Below are positions 14,773-22,518 of a DNA stretch of 40,797 nt, in pieces. Position numbers and translations under genes: made by a program. The DNA is from an uncultured Ruminococcus sp. GTDB taxonomy: Bacteria; Bacillota; Clostridia; Oscillospirales; Ruminococcaceae. Location of the stretch: contig UQYK01000014.1 of NCBI GenBank assembly GCA_900545285.1, forward strand, positions 1 to 40,797, written 5' to 3'. The first letter of the stretch is position 1; each line of letters begins with the position of its first letter. Under the pieces are notes generated by a model, which was given only the letters and a program-made list of their open reading frames with translations, had not been told where the DNA came from and ran no database searches.

Positions 14773-17016
14773 TTATGACGGAAGCAGTCTGGCAGCGCAT
14801 ACGGTAACATCGTCCCGCTGGCTGCCGCCTGCAAAAATTGCGGCCTTTTCGCACACTTCTTTTACAATCTGTTCCAGATCGCTGGTGCTTTCCAGCAGCT
14901 GACGAATAAAGGGGTAAGCGTCCTCACTGACGCCGTCTGTCAGCATTAAAATAATATCGTCCGGACAGAGCGCGACCCGGCGGACAGCCGATTCTCCCTC
15001 CGGTTCCAGCCCCAGCGGAAAGGTCTGGGCGCTGATTCTGGAAACCTTTCCGGCATGGCGAATCAGCGTAGCCGCCGCACCGGATTTTAAGATGGTCAGT
15101 TCTCCGGCATCCAGATCAAATTGCGCAACATCCAGGGTGGCGAAAGATTCTTCCGGTGATTTGGTCAGCAAAATGCCGTTCATCATCCGGACTGCTGCTG
15201 TCCCGGAGATGCCGCCGGTGAGAAACTTTCGGAACAGTTCTGTTGTCATACGGGATTCCACAGCGGCATGCTTTCCTGTTCCCATGCCGTCAGACAGCAC
15301 CAGACAGGGATTTCCTGTGCTGTCTGTAAAGGAAACCGCAGTGTCGCCGGAAAGGGATTCCTGCTGTGCGTGCCGTGCCGAAATATACTGTTCCAGACGG
15401 TATCGCGGACGCTGGCAGAGACGATACCGCATGGAATCCCCGCTGGACAGCGGATCCAGTTCTTCCAGAGTCAGATTCAGTGCTTCTGACAGAATGTGCC
15501 GGATTGTAGGTATGCAGCCGTCCAGGCTGTGCTTCTCGCAACAAATTTCAATCATCATCCGGTCTGCCTCCGTGTAGTATACTGCTGCACAGTCGCAGGG
15601 ATAACCGTATCGAAGCAGGCGACGATGCACCGTTTCGCTGAGTTCGTTGCTGTACCGGACATAAAGATGGCTTCCGGCAGCGGTCAGCAGCTCTTCTGCT
15701 GCGGCCAGCTGTTCCAGAAGAACAGTGCGGCTTTCTGCGGTGCGTGCCGCCAGGAATTTGGTTTTGCGCCGTTCTGCGGCCTGATGGGAAAAGAGTGCAC
15801 GCAGACGATCTGTCCGGCTGCAGCACGACAGTTCCTCCGGAATCGGCGGAAGTGTGGCAGCGGTATGCATTTCCATTTTTCGAAATCCGGATAATGTTTT
15901 CTCGTAGTCGGATTCCCAGCAGCGCAGCTTGCTGCGACAGGATCCGCAGACTGTTTCGCAGACTTCTCGTGTGATATCATGTGCAGGCTCTTCCTGGGGC
16001 AGAAGGGATGCGATGGCGTGCGTGTCCTCCCGTACTGTATGTAATGCGTCTGCCATATAGCGGAGCCGGGCCGATGCCGGCGCAAGGGGATCACTTCGAT
16101 CCGGAAGATCGGTGTCCAGCCACTTTTCCAGCTGTGCCGCGTCCAAAAATAAAAATGCCACACTGCCGAGAAACAGATTGCACACAGTGGAAACAGTAAA
16201 GAGACTGGAACCGAAGGTGATCAGTCCCATGACAGAGAACAGAAAAAACGCAGCGGTAAAGGCATAACGGTTTCGCTTCGCCAGATAGCCTGCCAGAAGG
16301 CCGCCTGCCGGCAGAATTAACAGGGGCATGCCGGCTTCCGGCGCGCCCAGAACCGCACCGCATACGGTAAGCGCGCCGCATATCACACCGCCGGCGCATT
16401 TGTATTTCCGTGCGCCCAGAAGCGTCAGCGCCGTGCTCACCATGCATCCGGCATTCATGGCAGGGATGCTGTAGCAGGAAAGCGCAGCAACCATAAGAAT
16501 CAGCACAACGGCAGCAGCGCAGCCGTCAGCAGAGCGAAGGGGGATCTTTCCGGTGGTGCGTATGCTGGAAAAAACAGCGTGCATAAAATAAGACGCGCAT
16601 CCTGTTAATCCGGCCGTCATGGTGTAGCCGATGACAGCCGCACCACTGGCATGAAACAGGAGAGAAACGGCCAGCCCGGAAAGAAAGACGCACAATCCGG
16701 TGCTGGCTGCCATGCCGCCGGCTGTTTTGGGCGGACGTTTCAGCATGCGGAGACTGGTGACAACCACCAGGGCGAACAAGAGGGGCAAATTATCCAGCAT
16801 AGTGCCGGAAATCAGGTAAGAGAGAATGCTTCCGATTAAAACGGAAGCGGCACCAGTAGAGCCAAGATTGGCAGCGACAGCAATGGGGAGCGGCGAGGTC
16901 ATTGCGCCGACATAGGTGCCTGCCAGCAGGAGTCCGGCAAGAAAACCGCCGCCTCCTTCGATTGCAAAACGAGGAATGGGAGAGCGGCGGAGCAGCTGGG
17001 AATTGAGGTTGCGCAT
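14773..17016 (-). CDS. spoIIE: Stage II sporulation protein E, serine phosphatase
   Basis: A 747-residue membrane-bound PP2C-type phosphatase. The N-terminal part (about 20-300) consists of many hydrophobic segments rich in Gly/Ala, the usual multi-span SpoIIE anchor. A central region (300-540) with several Cys pairs follows. The C-terminal phosphatase domain (about 545-747) has LSDGMGTGKHA, LMLTDGVSED and GSQRDDVTV, the metal-binding motifs. In sporulating Firmicutes it dephosphorylates SpoIIAA and so releases sigma-F in the forespore. Slightly shorter than the roughly 830-residue Bacillus protein. AAAGGA lies about 11 nt before the start. Its promoter has the unusual spacing of the Bacillus spoIIE promoter. 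Its presence suggests a sporulation programme or a remnant of one. Confidence 0.93.
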   Translation of the reverse strand: MRNLNSQLLRRSPIPRFAIEGGGGFLAGLLLAGTYVGAMTSPLPIAVAANLGSTGAASVLIGSILSYLISGTMLDNLPLLFALVVVTSLRMLKRPPKTAGGMAASTGLCVFLSGLAVSLLFHASGAAVIGYTMTAGLTGCASYFMHAVFSSIRTTGKIPLRSADGCAAAVVLILMVAALSCYSIPAMNAGCMVSTALTLLGARKYKCAGGVICGALTVCGAVLGAPEAGMPLLILPAGGLLAGYLAKRNRYAFTAAFFLFSVMGLITFGSSLFTVSTVCNLFLGSVAFLFLDAAQLEKWLDTDLPDRSDPLAPASARLRYMADALHTVREDTHAIASLLPQEEPAHDITREVCETVCGSCRSKLRCWESDYEKTLSGFRKMEMHTAATLPPIPEELSCCSRTDRLRALFSHQAAERRKTKFLAARTAESRTVLLEQLAAAEELLTAAGSHLYVRYSNELSETVHRRLLRYGYPCDCAAVYYTEADRMMIEICCEKHSLDGCIPTIRHILSEALNLTLEELDPLSSGDSMRYRLCQRPRYRLEQYISARHAQQESLSGDTAVSFTDSTGNPCLVLSDGMGTGKHAAVESRMTTELFRKFLTGGISGTAAVRMMNGILLTKSPEESFATLDVAQFDLDAGELTILKSGAAATLIRHAGKVSRISAQTFPLGLEPEGESAVRRVALCPDDIILMLTDGVSEDAYPFIRQLLESTSDLEQIVKEVCEKAAIFAGGSQRDDVTVCAARLLPS

Positions 17017-17052
17017 GGGAGAAACGTCCTTTCTGTTAAAATTCAGGGTCTG

Positions 17053-17124
17053 CCTGTCCGGAAAAGCGTGGGCGCAGGACAGGTTCTGAGAGGGTGCCGC
17101 AACCGATACGTGGCAGACTCTCAG
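17053..17124 (-). promoter_or_regulatory. Hairpins in the spoIIE leader
   Basis: Between the -10 box and the ribosome binding site, CTGAGAG...CTCTCAG (about 17084-17123, with inner TGCC/GGCA) and CCTGTCC...GGACAGG (about 17053-17085) can form two nearly adjoining stem-loops. There is no T-run, so these are not terminators; a role in mRNA stability or translation is possible. Confidence 0.4.
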
Positions 17125-17137
17125 GAGGGTACTCCCT

Positions 17138-17170
17138 ATTATAACGAATCACCGGAAAAATATCTGTCAA
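17138..17170 (-). promoter_or_regulatory. Probable Spo0A-activated promoter of spoIIE
   Basis: On the minus strand TTGACA (17165-17170) and TATAAT (17138-17143) are perfect boxes but 21 bp apart instead of 17. Such over-long spacing is typical of the Spo0A-dependent sigma-A promoters of Bacillus spoIIE and spoIIG. Spo0A-box-like heptamers are TGTCAAA (17165-17171, plus strand) and TAACGAA (17142-17148), each one base off the TGNCGAA-type consensus. Confidence 0.6.
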
Positions 17171-17267
17171 AATCTCTTGCAGGATTCCATGATTCTTTCG
17201 GGAAAACAGAAAGGGAATGAAGAGGAATGAATGGTTTCTGCTTTTTGCGTCAGATGTGTGGAGCACG

Positions 17268-17305
17268 GTCAGAAAAAAAGAAAAGTCTGTCCCATGGGAC
17301 AGACT
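17268..17305 (-). terminator. Terminator of the modD-mtnN-lysR operon
   Basis: A perfect 22-bp palindrome (AGTCTGTCCC/GGGACAGACT, 17284-17305) is followed on the minus strand by TTTTCTTTTTTTCTG, beginning 7 bp after the lysR stop codon. Confidence 0.9.
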
Positions 17306-17311
17306 CTGGTA

Positions 17312-18226
17312 TTATTGTTCCTGATAGCTCCGCAGAACCTGCTGTAACTCTTGCAGATACAGCTGTGCCGCCGGGCTGAGATTGGACTTGGGATTGGAAA
17401 TCCATCCGATTTCCATATGCTCTTTGGTGCAGAGGGGAACGGAGATAATATCACCGCCGTTCAGATCGGCGCTGACCATGCCGCTGGAAATGGTGTAGCC
17501 GTTTACGCCGCGGAGCAAATTGAACAGGGTTGCTCTGTCGCTGACGCGGATGCATTTTTCCCGGGGCATTGTGCTGAGCAGTTCCTCTGAAAAATAGAAG
17601 GAGTTATAGACACCCTGTTCAAAGCAAAGAAAGGGATATGGCTCCAGATCCTCTGTGGTGACCATTTCCTTTTGTGCCAGCGGATGGGCGGCACGCAGGA
17701 AAACATGGGGACTAGCGCAGATTAATGTGTGGAATTCCAGGCCGTATTCCTCCAGCATGGCGCGGATGACACGCTCGTTGAAACTGCTAAGGTAAAGAAG
17801 GCCGATTTCACTGTCCAGGTTCCGCACATCCTCCATAATTTCATGTGTGCGCGTTTCCCGCAGGGTGAAGGAGTAGGATTCTGGTGCATACTTTTGAATC
17901 AGATTGACAAAAGCATCCACGGCAAAAGCATAGTGCTGTGTGGAAATGGAACAGTGCTGCCGGGAACGCTTGGCGCTGCCGTAATGCTGATGCAGCAGAT
18001 CCGCCTGTTCTACCACCTGTCTGGCGTAGGAGAGAAATTCCCGGCCGTCTTCTGTCAGGGCAATGCCCCGTGCGGAACGATGGAAAATGGAAATACCGAA
18101 TTCCTCTTCCAGACTGCGCACTGCACTGGACAGCGTGGGCTGTGCCACATAAAGCTGCTTTGCGGTTTCACTGATGGAGCCGTGTTCCACAATGGCAATG
18201 ACATATTGGAGCTGCTGTAGTGTCAT
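17312..18226 (-). CDS. LysR-family transcriptional regulator
   Basis: A 304-residue LysR-type regulator of normal length. The winged HTH is at residues 1-60 (LQQLQYVIAIVEHGSISETA, then QPTLSSAVRSLEEEFGI), and a two-lobed type 2 periplasmic-fold sensor domain occupies about 90-300. It is the last gene of the modD-mtnN-lysR operon, starting 12 bp after mtnN, with AGAGG before its ATG. Being cotranscribed with its neighbours suggests autoregulation or control of the same metabolic step, but the effector cannot be read from the sequence. No divergent target gene is present, which is unusual for LysR regulators. Confidence 0.88.
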   Translation of the reverse strand: MTLQQLQYVIAIVEHGSISETAKQLYVAQPTLSSAVRSLEEEFGISIFHRSARGIALTEDGREFLSYARQVVEQADLLHQHYGSAKRSRQHCSISTQHYAFAVDAFVNLIQKYAPESYSFTLRETRTHEIMEDVRNLDSEIGLLYLSSFNERVIRAMLEEYGLEFHTLICASPHVFLRAAHPLAQKEMVTTEDLEPYPFLCFEQGVYNSFYFSEELLSTMPREKCIRVSDRATLFNLLRGVNGYTISSGMVSADLNGGDIISVPLCTKEHMEIGWISNPKSNLSPAAQLYLQELQQVLRSYQEQ

Positions 18227-18238
18227 ACCAATTGCCTC

Positions 18239-18916
18239 TTAATATGTCTGTGCCATGCGCAGAACAATGTCTGCCACGCGCTTGGCCGCAATCTTTTCGA
18301 ACTGATCAAAAGACATTGCCCCTTCATCATCGGCATTGTCAGAAATGCAGCGGATGCTGACAAAGGGTACTTGGTTCCGATATGCGCACTGTCCGACAGC
18401 TGCGCTTTCCATATCCACTGCATCGGGTGTGAGCCGCTGCTGAATCTCGGCTTTTACCGTATTGCTGGTGACAAAGGCCTCTCCGGAGACAATGCGTCCC
18501 ACAAAGGATTTTACCCCGAATTCGTCACAGGTGCGCACCGCCAGATCAATAAGGGATTTGTCCGCCGGGAAAATGCCGCAGTAGGGCGGATAGTCATTTA
18601 AAAAGTGCAGATCCAGGTCGTGGGGGAGTACCTCACTGGAAACAACCACATCACATACGTGAATGTTCCGGTTCATGCCGCCTGCGATACCAGCATTCCA
18701 GATCACATCCGGCTGAAATGTATCGATCAGCGCTTGTGTGCAGACTGCTGCGTTGACTTTGGCAATACCGCTGCAAACGTGAACGATACGTGTATCACCG
18801 ACTGTGTTGATATAGTAGTCAAAGCCGGCTTTTTTTTGAATTTCAGAGTCCGGGAGTGCCTTTCGGATATCTATCAGTTCTGACGGCATTGCGCCGATAA
18901 TTCCAATGGTCTTCAT
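18239..18916 (-). CDS. mtnN: 5'-methylthioadenosine/S-adenosylhomocysteine nucleosidase
   Basis: A 225-residue nucleosidase that cleaves adenine from methylthioadenosine, S-adenosylhomocysteine and 5'-deoxyadenosine. Family motifs: GIIGAMPSE (5-13, catalytic-site Glu13), SGIAKVNAA (49-57), NAGIAGG (74-80), VDMES (167-171, ribose-binding Glu170) and ISDNAD (191-196, catalytic Asp193). Length is typical (about 230). AGGAG is 9 nt before the start. It lies between modD and lysR in one transcription unit. Removal of SAM-derived by-products is the usual role; the link with modD is not obvious. Confidence 0.93.
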   Translation of the reverse strand: MKTIGIIGAMPSELIDIRKALPDSEIQKKAGFDYYINTVGDTRIVHVCSGIAKVNAAVCTQALIDTFQPDVIWNAGIAGGMNRNIHVCDVVVSSEVLPHDLDLHFLNDYPPYCGIFPADKSLIDLAVRTCDEFGVKSFVGRIVSGEAFVTSNTVKAEIQQRLTPDAVDMESAAVGQCAYRNQVPFVSIRCISDNADDEGAMSFDQFEKIAAKRVADIVLRMAQTY

Positions 18917-18976
18917 TCTAAAAATTCTCCTTTTCCTGCTTCGGTTTAAAATGGAAAGATACGCTTGGGATGCGCC

Positions 18977-19834
18977 TTAATTGGTGTGGAACTGTGCCTG
19001 CATCTGAATCGGTTCTGCCCGATAAAATGCGGAGCTGACCAGGCCGTCTACGCCGGTTGCGGCATACGCGGCAATGTTTTCTTCTGTGAGATTGCCGGCG
19101 GCAACGATGGTACAGTGCGGAAACGCCGCTTTTACCTGTTCCACGGCGGCTTTCAGCGCATCCGGCTGCATCTGGAAAAACTGAATGGCATCAACGCCCA
19201 CTGCCAGACATTGCAGTGCTGTGTCTGCCGATGTTGTTTCCACAAATACCTTCTTTTCACAAAAATGCGACTTTTGTTTCGGATAACGCTCCAGGAAAAC
19301 CTCCAGTCCGCCCATGCAGGCAATGTGGGTCTCATAAATCAAAACGGTTTCAGACAGTCCCATGCGATGGGGAATCACACCACCTGCAACAACAGCCTTT
19401 GTAACCAGCGCCTTGGTGCCGGGAAAATGTGCGCGGGCAGCGGTAAGGGAAATCAGCGGAGAGATTTCCTGTACACGGCAGAGCATATCCCTTGCCTTTG
19501 TGGCAACGCCGGAGCAGTGGGAAAGCAGAGACTGACAGATTTTCCATGCCCGGTGCAGATCACAGACACTGCCTTCTGCGGTAAAGAACAGCTCACCGGC
19601 ACCGATTTGTGTGCCGGTGGGAAGGGAATAAGCTGTGGAAAGCCCCAGTTTTGTCAAAATACGGGATACTTCTTCGGTACAGCACAGCACACACGGCTCA
19701 CGGGTATAGAAGGACAGAGAACCTGGTTCGTCCCCAATGTCCAGGCCAAGAGTGGTCAGATCCAGGTAGGGGGTATCCTGTTGAATGAGGGCATCCAGTT
19801 CGCTGTCCGGAATATAAATCAAATCGCTTCGCAT
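18977..19834 (-). CDS. modD: ModD-like protein (quinolinate phosphoribosyltransferase family)
   Basis: A 285-residue member of the NadC superfamily. The start, LIYIPDSELDALIQQDTPYLDLTT, matches the ModD subgroup named from molybdenum-transport loci; the C-terminal barrel carries KKVFVETTSADTAL, DAIQFFQMQPDAL and AAGNLTEENIAAYAATGVDGLV. The true reaction of ModD is not established; a phosphoribosyl transfer to a quinolinate-like acceptor is inferred from the fold. No molybdate transporter genes are next to it. Here it heads an operon with a nucleosidase and a LysR regulator, from a TGGACA-17-TATAAT promoter. AAGGAG precedes the start. Confidence 0.8.
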   Translation of the reverse strand: MRSDLIYIPDSELDALIQQDTPYLDLTTLGLDIGDEPGSLSFYTREPCVLCCTEEVSRILTKLGLSTAYSLPTGTQIGAGELFFTAEGSVCDLHRAWKICQSLLSHCSGVATKARDMLCRVQEISPLISLTAARAHFPGTKALVTKAVVAGGVIPHRMGLSETVLIYETHIACMGGLEVFLERYPKQKSHFCEKKVFVETTSADTALQCLAVGVDAIQFFQMQPDALKAAVEQVKAAFPHCTIVAAGNLTEENIAAYAATGVDGLVSSAFYRAEPIQMQAQFHTN

Positions 19835-19880
19835 TTGAGATCGCTCCTTTTTAGAATCTGTCTTTTCGGCAGAATGTTAC

Positions 19881-19949
19881 GCACAGACATTCTGATAAAA
19901 GTGTCTGTGCCGCTGTTGTTATTATACCATAGATTGCATTTCTTGTCCA
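19881..19949 (-). promoter_or_regulatory. Promoter and 5' hairpin of the modD operon
   Basis: On the minus strand TGGACA (19944-19949), 17-bp spacer, TATAAT (19921-19926). A 9-bp hairpin (GCACAGACA with TGTCTGTGC, 19881-19910) begins within a few bases of the expected transcript start, as seen for 5' stabilising stems. The rest of the 19835-20195 gap holds the udk promoter and a stretch (19950-20097) where I see nothing definite. Confidence 0.7.
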
Positions 19950-20097
19950 TGTATTTTCTTTTGTCTTTCCGAAAAATTCGTTTCGTTTCGATTGCAATGC
20001 AGGAAAAACACCATCTTCGGTTTTCCCTACGCCCAAGTTGAAGAGAGAGGATTTGGCGTACTATTTTATCAGATTGGCGAATTTGATTCCGAAATAA

Positions 20098-20127
20098 TTG
20101 ACAAAAACTGTTCAAATGTGCTATAAT
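20098..20127 (+). promoter_or_regulatory. Promoter of the uridine kinase-family gene
   Basis: TTGACA (20098-20103), 18-bp spacer, TATAAT (20122-20127). Confidence 0.85.
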
Positions 20128-20195
20128 ATTACAGGGTGAGACTTCATTTTTCAAATGAAAATCCCATGCAGTCAGACGCAGAAAGGAAAACAATC

Positions 20196-21116
20196 ATGAA
20201 ATACGAAGCACTGGAAAAAATCAATCAGGAAATGACTGCCTCTGCAGATGCCATGCAGGCAGCAGATCAGAAATTTTTACAAGAACTGCAAAAAAACGCC
20301 GAATCTATCCGGAAAACGGCAATTGCCCGTCCGGTAATTTTGCTTGCCGGCCCGTCTGGTTCCGGAAAGACCACAACGGCATTCCTGTTGGAACGTTTTT
20401 TAGATCGCTGGGGCGTAGAAACCCATACCATATCCATGGACAATTTCTTTTCCACTATGACACCGCAGCAGCGGGAAATGGCGGCAGCCGGAAAACTGGA
20501 TCTGGAATCTCCGGCGCGAGTGGATGTGCCCTATCTGAATCAGCAGCTGCAAAGCATCATCGCATGTGAGCCCACCTGGATGCCGCGATATCATTTTCCG
20601 ACAACAACGCGGATAGATCAGGATTGGCAGCTGACGCGAAAGCCGGGGGAACTGCTGCTTTTGGAGGGGATTCACGCATTAAATCCGGATGTAATCACCA
20701 TTCCGGAGGAGATGACCGTGCGGATTTATGTCAGTGTCCGTACACGCGTTACCAATGGGGAGACGGTGCTGCATCCTTCCCGGCTGCGGCTGATGCGGCG
20801 CATGCTGCGGGATAAAAAGTTTCGTCAGCGGAGCATTGCAGAAACGCTGTCTATGTTTGAGCATGTGCAGGCTGGGGAGCATAAATACATTGCTCCTTAT
20901 AAAAAGCGTGCTTCCTTTTCTGTAGATACGTTTCTCCCGTATGAACTGGGTATCTACAAGACGCTTCTGGACGGGGAACTGGAGGCGGAGATGCGGCATC
21001 CGATGCTGCGGGAATTGCAGCAAATGTGGGATGCTGTAGAACCGCTGACGTTGGAGCACGTGCCTGCGGATTCTCTGGTACGGGAGTTTGCTGGAGACAG
21101 TGCTTTTCAGTATTGA
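20196..21116 (+). CDS. Uridine kinase/phosphoribulokinase-family nucleoside kinase
   Basis: A 306-residue P-loop kinase, expected to phosphorylate uridine or cytidine. The Walker A loop GPSGSGKTT is at residues 52-60, after a roughly 40-residue helical N-terminus. SMDNFFS (substrate/Mg region), YHFPTTTR and LLLEGIHALNPDV (Walker B-like) follow, then VRTRVTNGETVLHPSRLRL, the lid. Many Firmicutes homologues carry an N-terminal TGS domain of about 200 residues; it is missing here. The start at 20196 is chosen because AAAGGAAA precedes it, and 60 bp of open frame upstream lack a ribosome binding site. Monocistronic, with its own promoter and terminator. Nucleoside specificity cannot be determined by eye. 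Confidence 0.85.
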   Translation: MKYEALEKINQEMTASADAMQAADQKFLQELQKNAESIRKTAIARPVILLAGPSGSGKTTTAFLLERFLDRWGVETHTISMDNFFSTMTPQQREMAAAGKLDLESPARVDVPYLNQQLQSIIACEPTWMPRYHFPTTTRIDQDWQLTRKPGELLLLEGIHALNPDVITIPEEMTVRIYVSVRTRVTNGETVLHPSRLRLMRRMLRDKKFRQRSIAETLSMFEHVQAGEHKYIAPYKKRASFSVDTFLPYELGIYKTLLDGELEAEMRHPMLRELQQMWDAVEPLTLEHVPADSLVREFAGDSAFQY

Positions 21117-21150
21117 GGATATATTCCCATGGAAATGAATTGGATATAGA

Positions 21151-21186
21151 AATGCCGGAGAAGTTTGAGACTGCTTCTCCGGCATT
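21151..21186. terminator. Bidirectional terminator
   Basis: AATGCCGGAGAAG (21151-21163) pairs perfectly with CTTCTCCGGCATT (21174-21186), followed by TTGCTTT, between convergent genes. Confidence 0.88.
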
Positions 21187-21191
21187 TTGCT

Positions 21192-22142
21192 TTATGAAAA
21201 ATGATGGATTCCGGAAAGTGCCAGCCCGAAATTACCGATCAAAAACACCAGCATGGCAATGGCAGTCAGCGCAGAACCGCAGGTTTTTCTGGAGCATCCA
21301 TTTTTTTCGAAATATGCCTTCAGCTGCTCCCGATGCCGCAGGAGCCAGAATGCTGAAAAGGCAAAAAAGAAAATGTTGATGCCCCGGTGGAGATAGTCCT
21401 GTACTGTTGCGGGAAAATACTGCATCAGCCATTCCAGCGCTTCTCCAAAGAGGAAGTTGTTGATGATGTGCAGCAAAATAGACCAGACCAGGGAGAATTC
21501 CACTGCAGTATATCCCAGTACCAGTCCGGTGAGAAACGCAAAGGGAATCTGAAAAAGATTGCCATGCATCACGCCGAACAGCAGCGCGGAAAAGAAAATG
21601 GCAAACACGTTGCCGTATTTCTGAAACCGGCGCAGAATAAAGCCTCGGTAGATGAGTTCTTCTCCCAGCGGCGCAAAAATCGCAGTGTACAGGAACATGG
21701 AAACAGTGGTGCTCTGTGCAGATGCAACAGTGAGCTGTTCCATGGCGGTATATCCCAATGCGCGGAGGGAAAACTCCAGGAGGTTCCCGAAGAGGGAGTA
21801 GATCAGCTGGGCACCCATAAAAATACAGGTGAGAAGCAGGAAGGATTTTGGCAGCATGGACTGTTTCTTTTGGCGGAGGATTGCAGGGGAGATTGTTTTT
21901 CGAAAATAGAAGTGGAGAAAGACAACGCCCAAAAGGACAGCGGCAATGCTGGAAACACCGCTTTGGAGTGCGGCAGTTTCCAGTTCGGCGAGGCGATGGG
22001 AACGAGCGGTGCTGTTGGAAACGGTCATCCATACCCAGGCGCGGTACACCAGAGATTCCAGCACAAAAACACCATAGCGCAGCAATGTGTAGAGAATCAG
22101 CCCGGTCACAGTATAATTGATATCGCTTCGAAGTGTGTGCAT
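21192..22142 (-). CDS. CPBP-family intramembrane metalloprotease
   Basis: A 316-residue protein with about eight membrane-spanning segments and the ABI/CPBP signature: EELIYRGF (E161, E162), FGVMHGN (H193) and LLHIINN (H225, N229). These residues form the metal site of the type II CAAX-protease family. In Gram-positive bacteria such proteins process membrane peptides or give self-immunity to bacteriocins, but the substrate here is unknown. The start at 22142 is preferred: GGAGG lies 5 nt before it, whereas the longer frame starting at 22208 would begin inside the terminator of the tRNA gene. No bacteriocin gene is visible nearby. Confidence 0.85.
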   Translation of the reverse strand: MHTLRSDINYTVTGLILYTLLRYGVFVLESLVYRAWVWMTVSNSTARSHRLAELETAALQSGVSSIAAVLLGVVFLHFYFRKTISPAILRQKKQSMLPKSFLLLTCIFMGAQLIYSLFGNLLEFSLRALGYTAMEQLTVASAQSTTVSMFLYTAIFAPLGEELIYRGFILRRFQKYGNVFAIFFSALLFGVMHGNLFQIPFAFLTGLVLGYTAVEFSLVWSILLHIINNFLFGEALEWLMQYFPATVQDYLHRGINIFFFAFSAFWLLRHREQLKAYFEKNGCSRKTCGSALTAIAMLVFLIGNFGLALSGIHHFS

Positions 22143-22184
22143 ATGAGCCTCCGGGGAAGAAGTGAATTCGGATGCATTGTAAAC

Positions 22185-22218
22185 AAAAAAGCTGACCATG
22201 TTTTCCATGATCAGCTTT
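22185..22218 (-). terminator. Terminator of tRNA-Leu
   Basis: On the minus strand AAAGCTGATCATG pairs with CATGGTCAGCTTT (one G-U pair) around GAAAA, followed by TTTG. It begins 12 nt after the tRNA 3' end. Confidence 0.88.
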
Positions 22219-22229
22219 CAAAAAATCCT

Positions 22230-22316
22230 TGGTGCGGATAAGAGGACTTGAACCTCCACCCCCTTGCGAGGACTAGCACCTGAAGCTAGCGCGTCTGCCA
22301 ATTCCGCCATATCCGC
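22230..22316 (-). tRNA. tRNA-Leu (anticodon CAG)
   Basis: An 87-nt class II tRNA read on the minus strand. The acceptor stem GCGGATA pairs with TATCCGC, followed by discriminator A and an encoded CCA. The anticodon stem-loop is CTAGC-TTCAGGT-GCTAG, giving anticodon CAG, which reads CUG. The long variable arm (GTCCTCGCAAGGGGG region) and GGTTCAAGTCC T-loop fit leucine tRNAs. It has its own strong promoter and terminator. Confidence 0.97.
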
Positions 22317-22349
22317 ATGTTACATGCCGTGTTTTCAGCGACAAGAATT

Positions 22350-22378
22350 ATTATAGCACAACAATTCGAGTTTGTCAA
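22350..22378 (-). promoter_or_regulatory. Promoter of tRNA-Leu
   Basis: On the minus strand a consensus TTGACA (22373-22378), 17-bp spacer, TATAAT (22350-22355), 34 bp before the mature tRNA. Confidence 0.93.
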
Positions 22379-22454
22379 GCGTTTTTTTCAATTTTTTTTG
22401 ATTTTTTTCGATAAATGGTGAAACAGACGCAGTTTCGGCATTTTTTCTGGCCTC

Positions 22455-22483
22455 TTGCACAAAATGCAGAACTGTGCTATAAT
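22455..22483 (+). promoter_or_regulatory. Promoter of the cysteine desulfurase-thiI operon
   Basis: TTGCAC (22455-22460), 17-bp spacer, TATAAT (22478-22483), 36 bp before the start codon. Confidence 0.85.
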
Positions 22484-22518
22484 AATAAAGAAAAGAATCG
22501 GAAGGACGATCAGAAAAA

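Noticed and set aside
22143..22208. Longer N-terminus for the CPBP protease (start at 22208)
   Set aside because: These codons fall in the tRNA-Leu terminator hairpin, and the GGAGG site fits the start at 22142.
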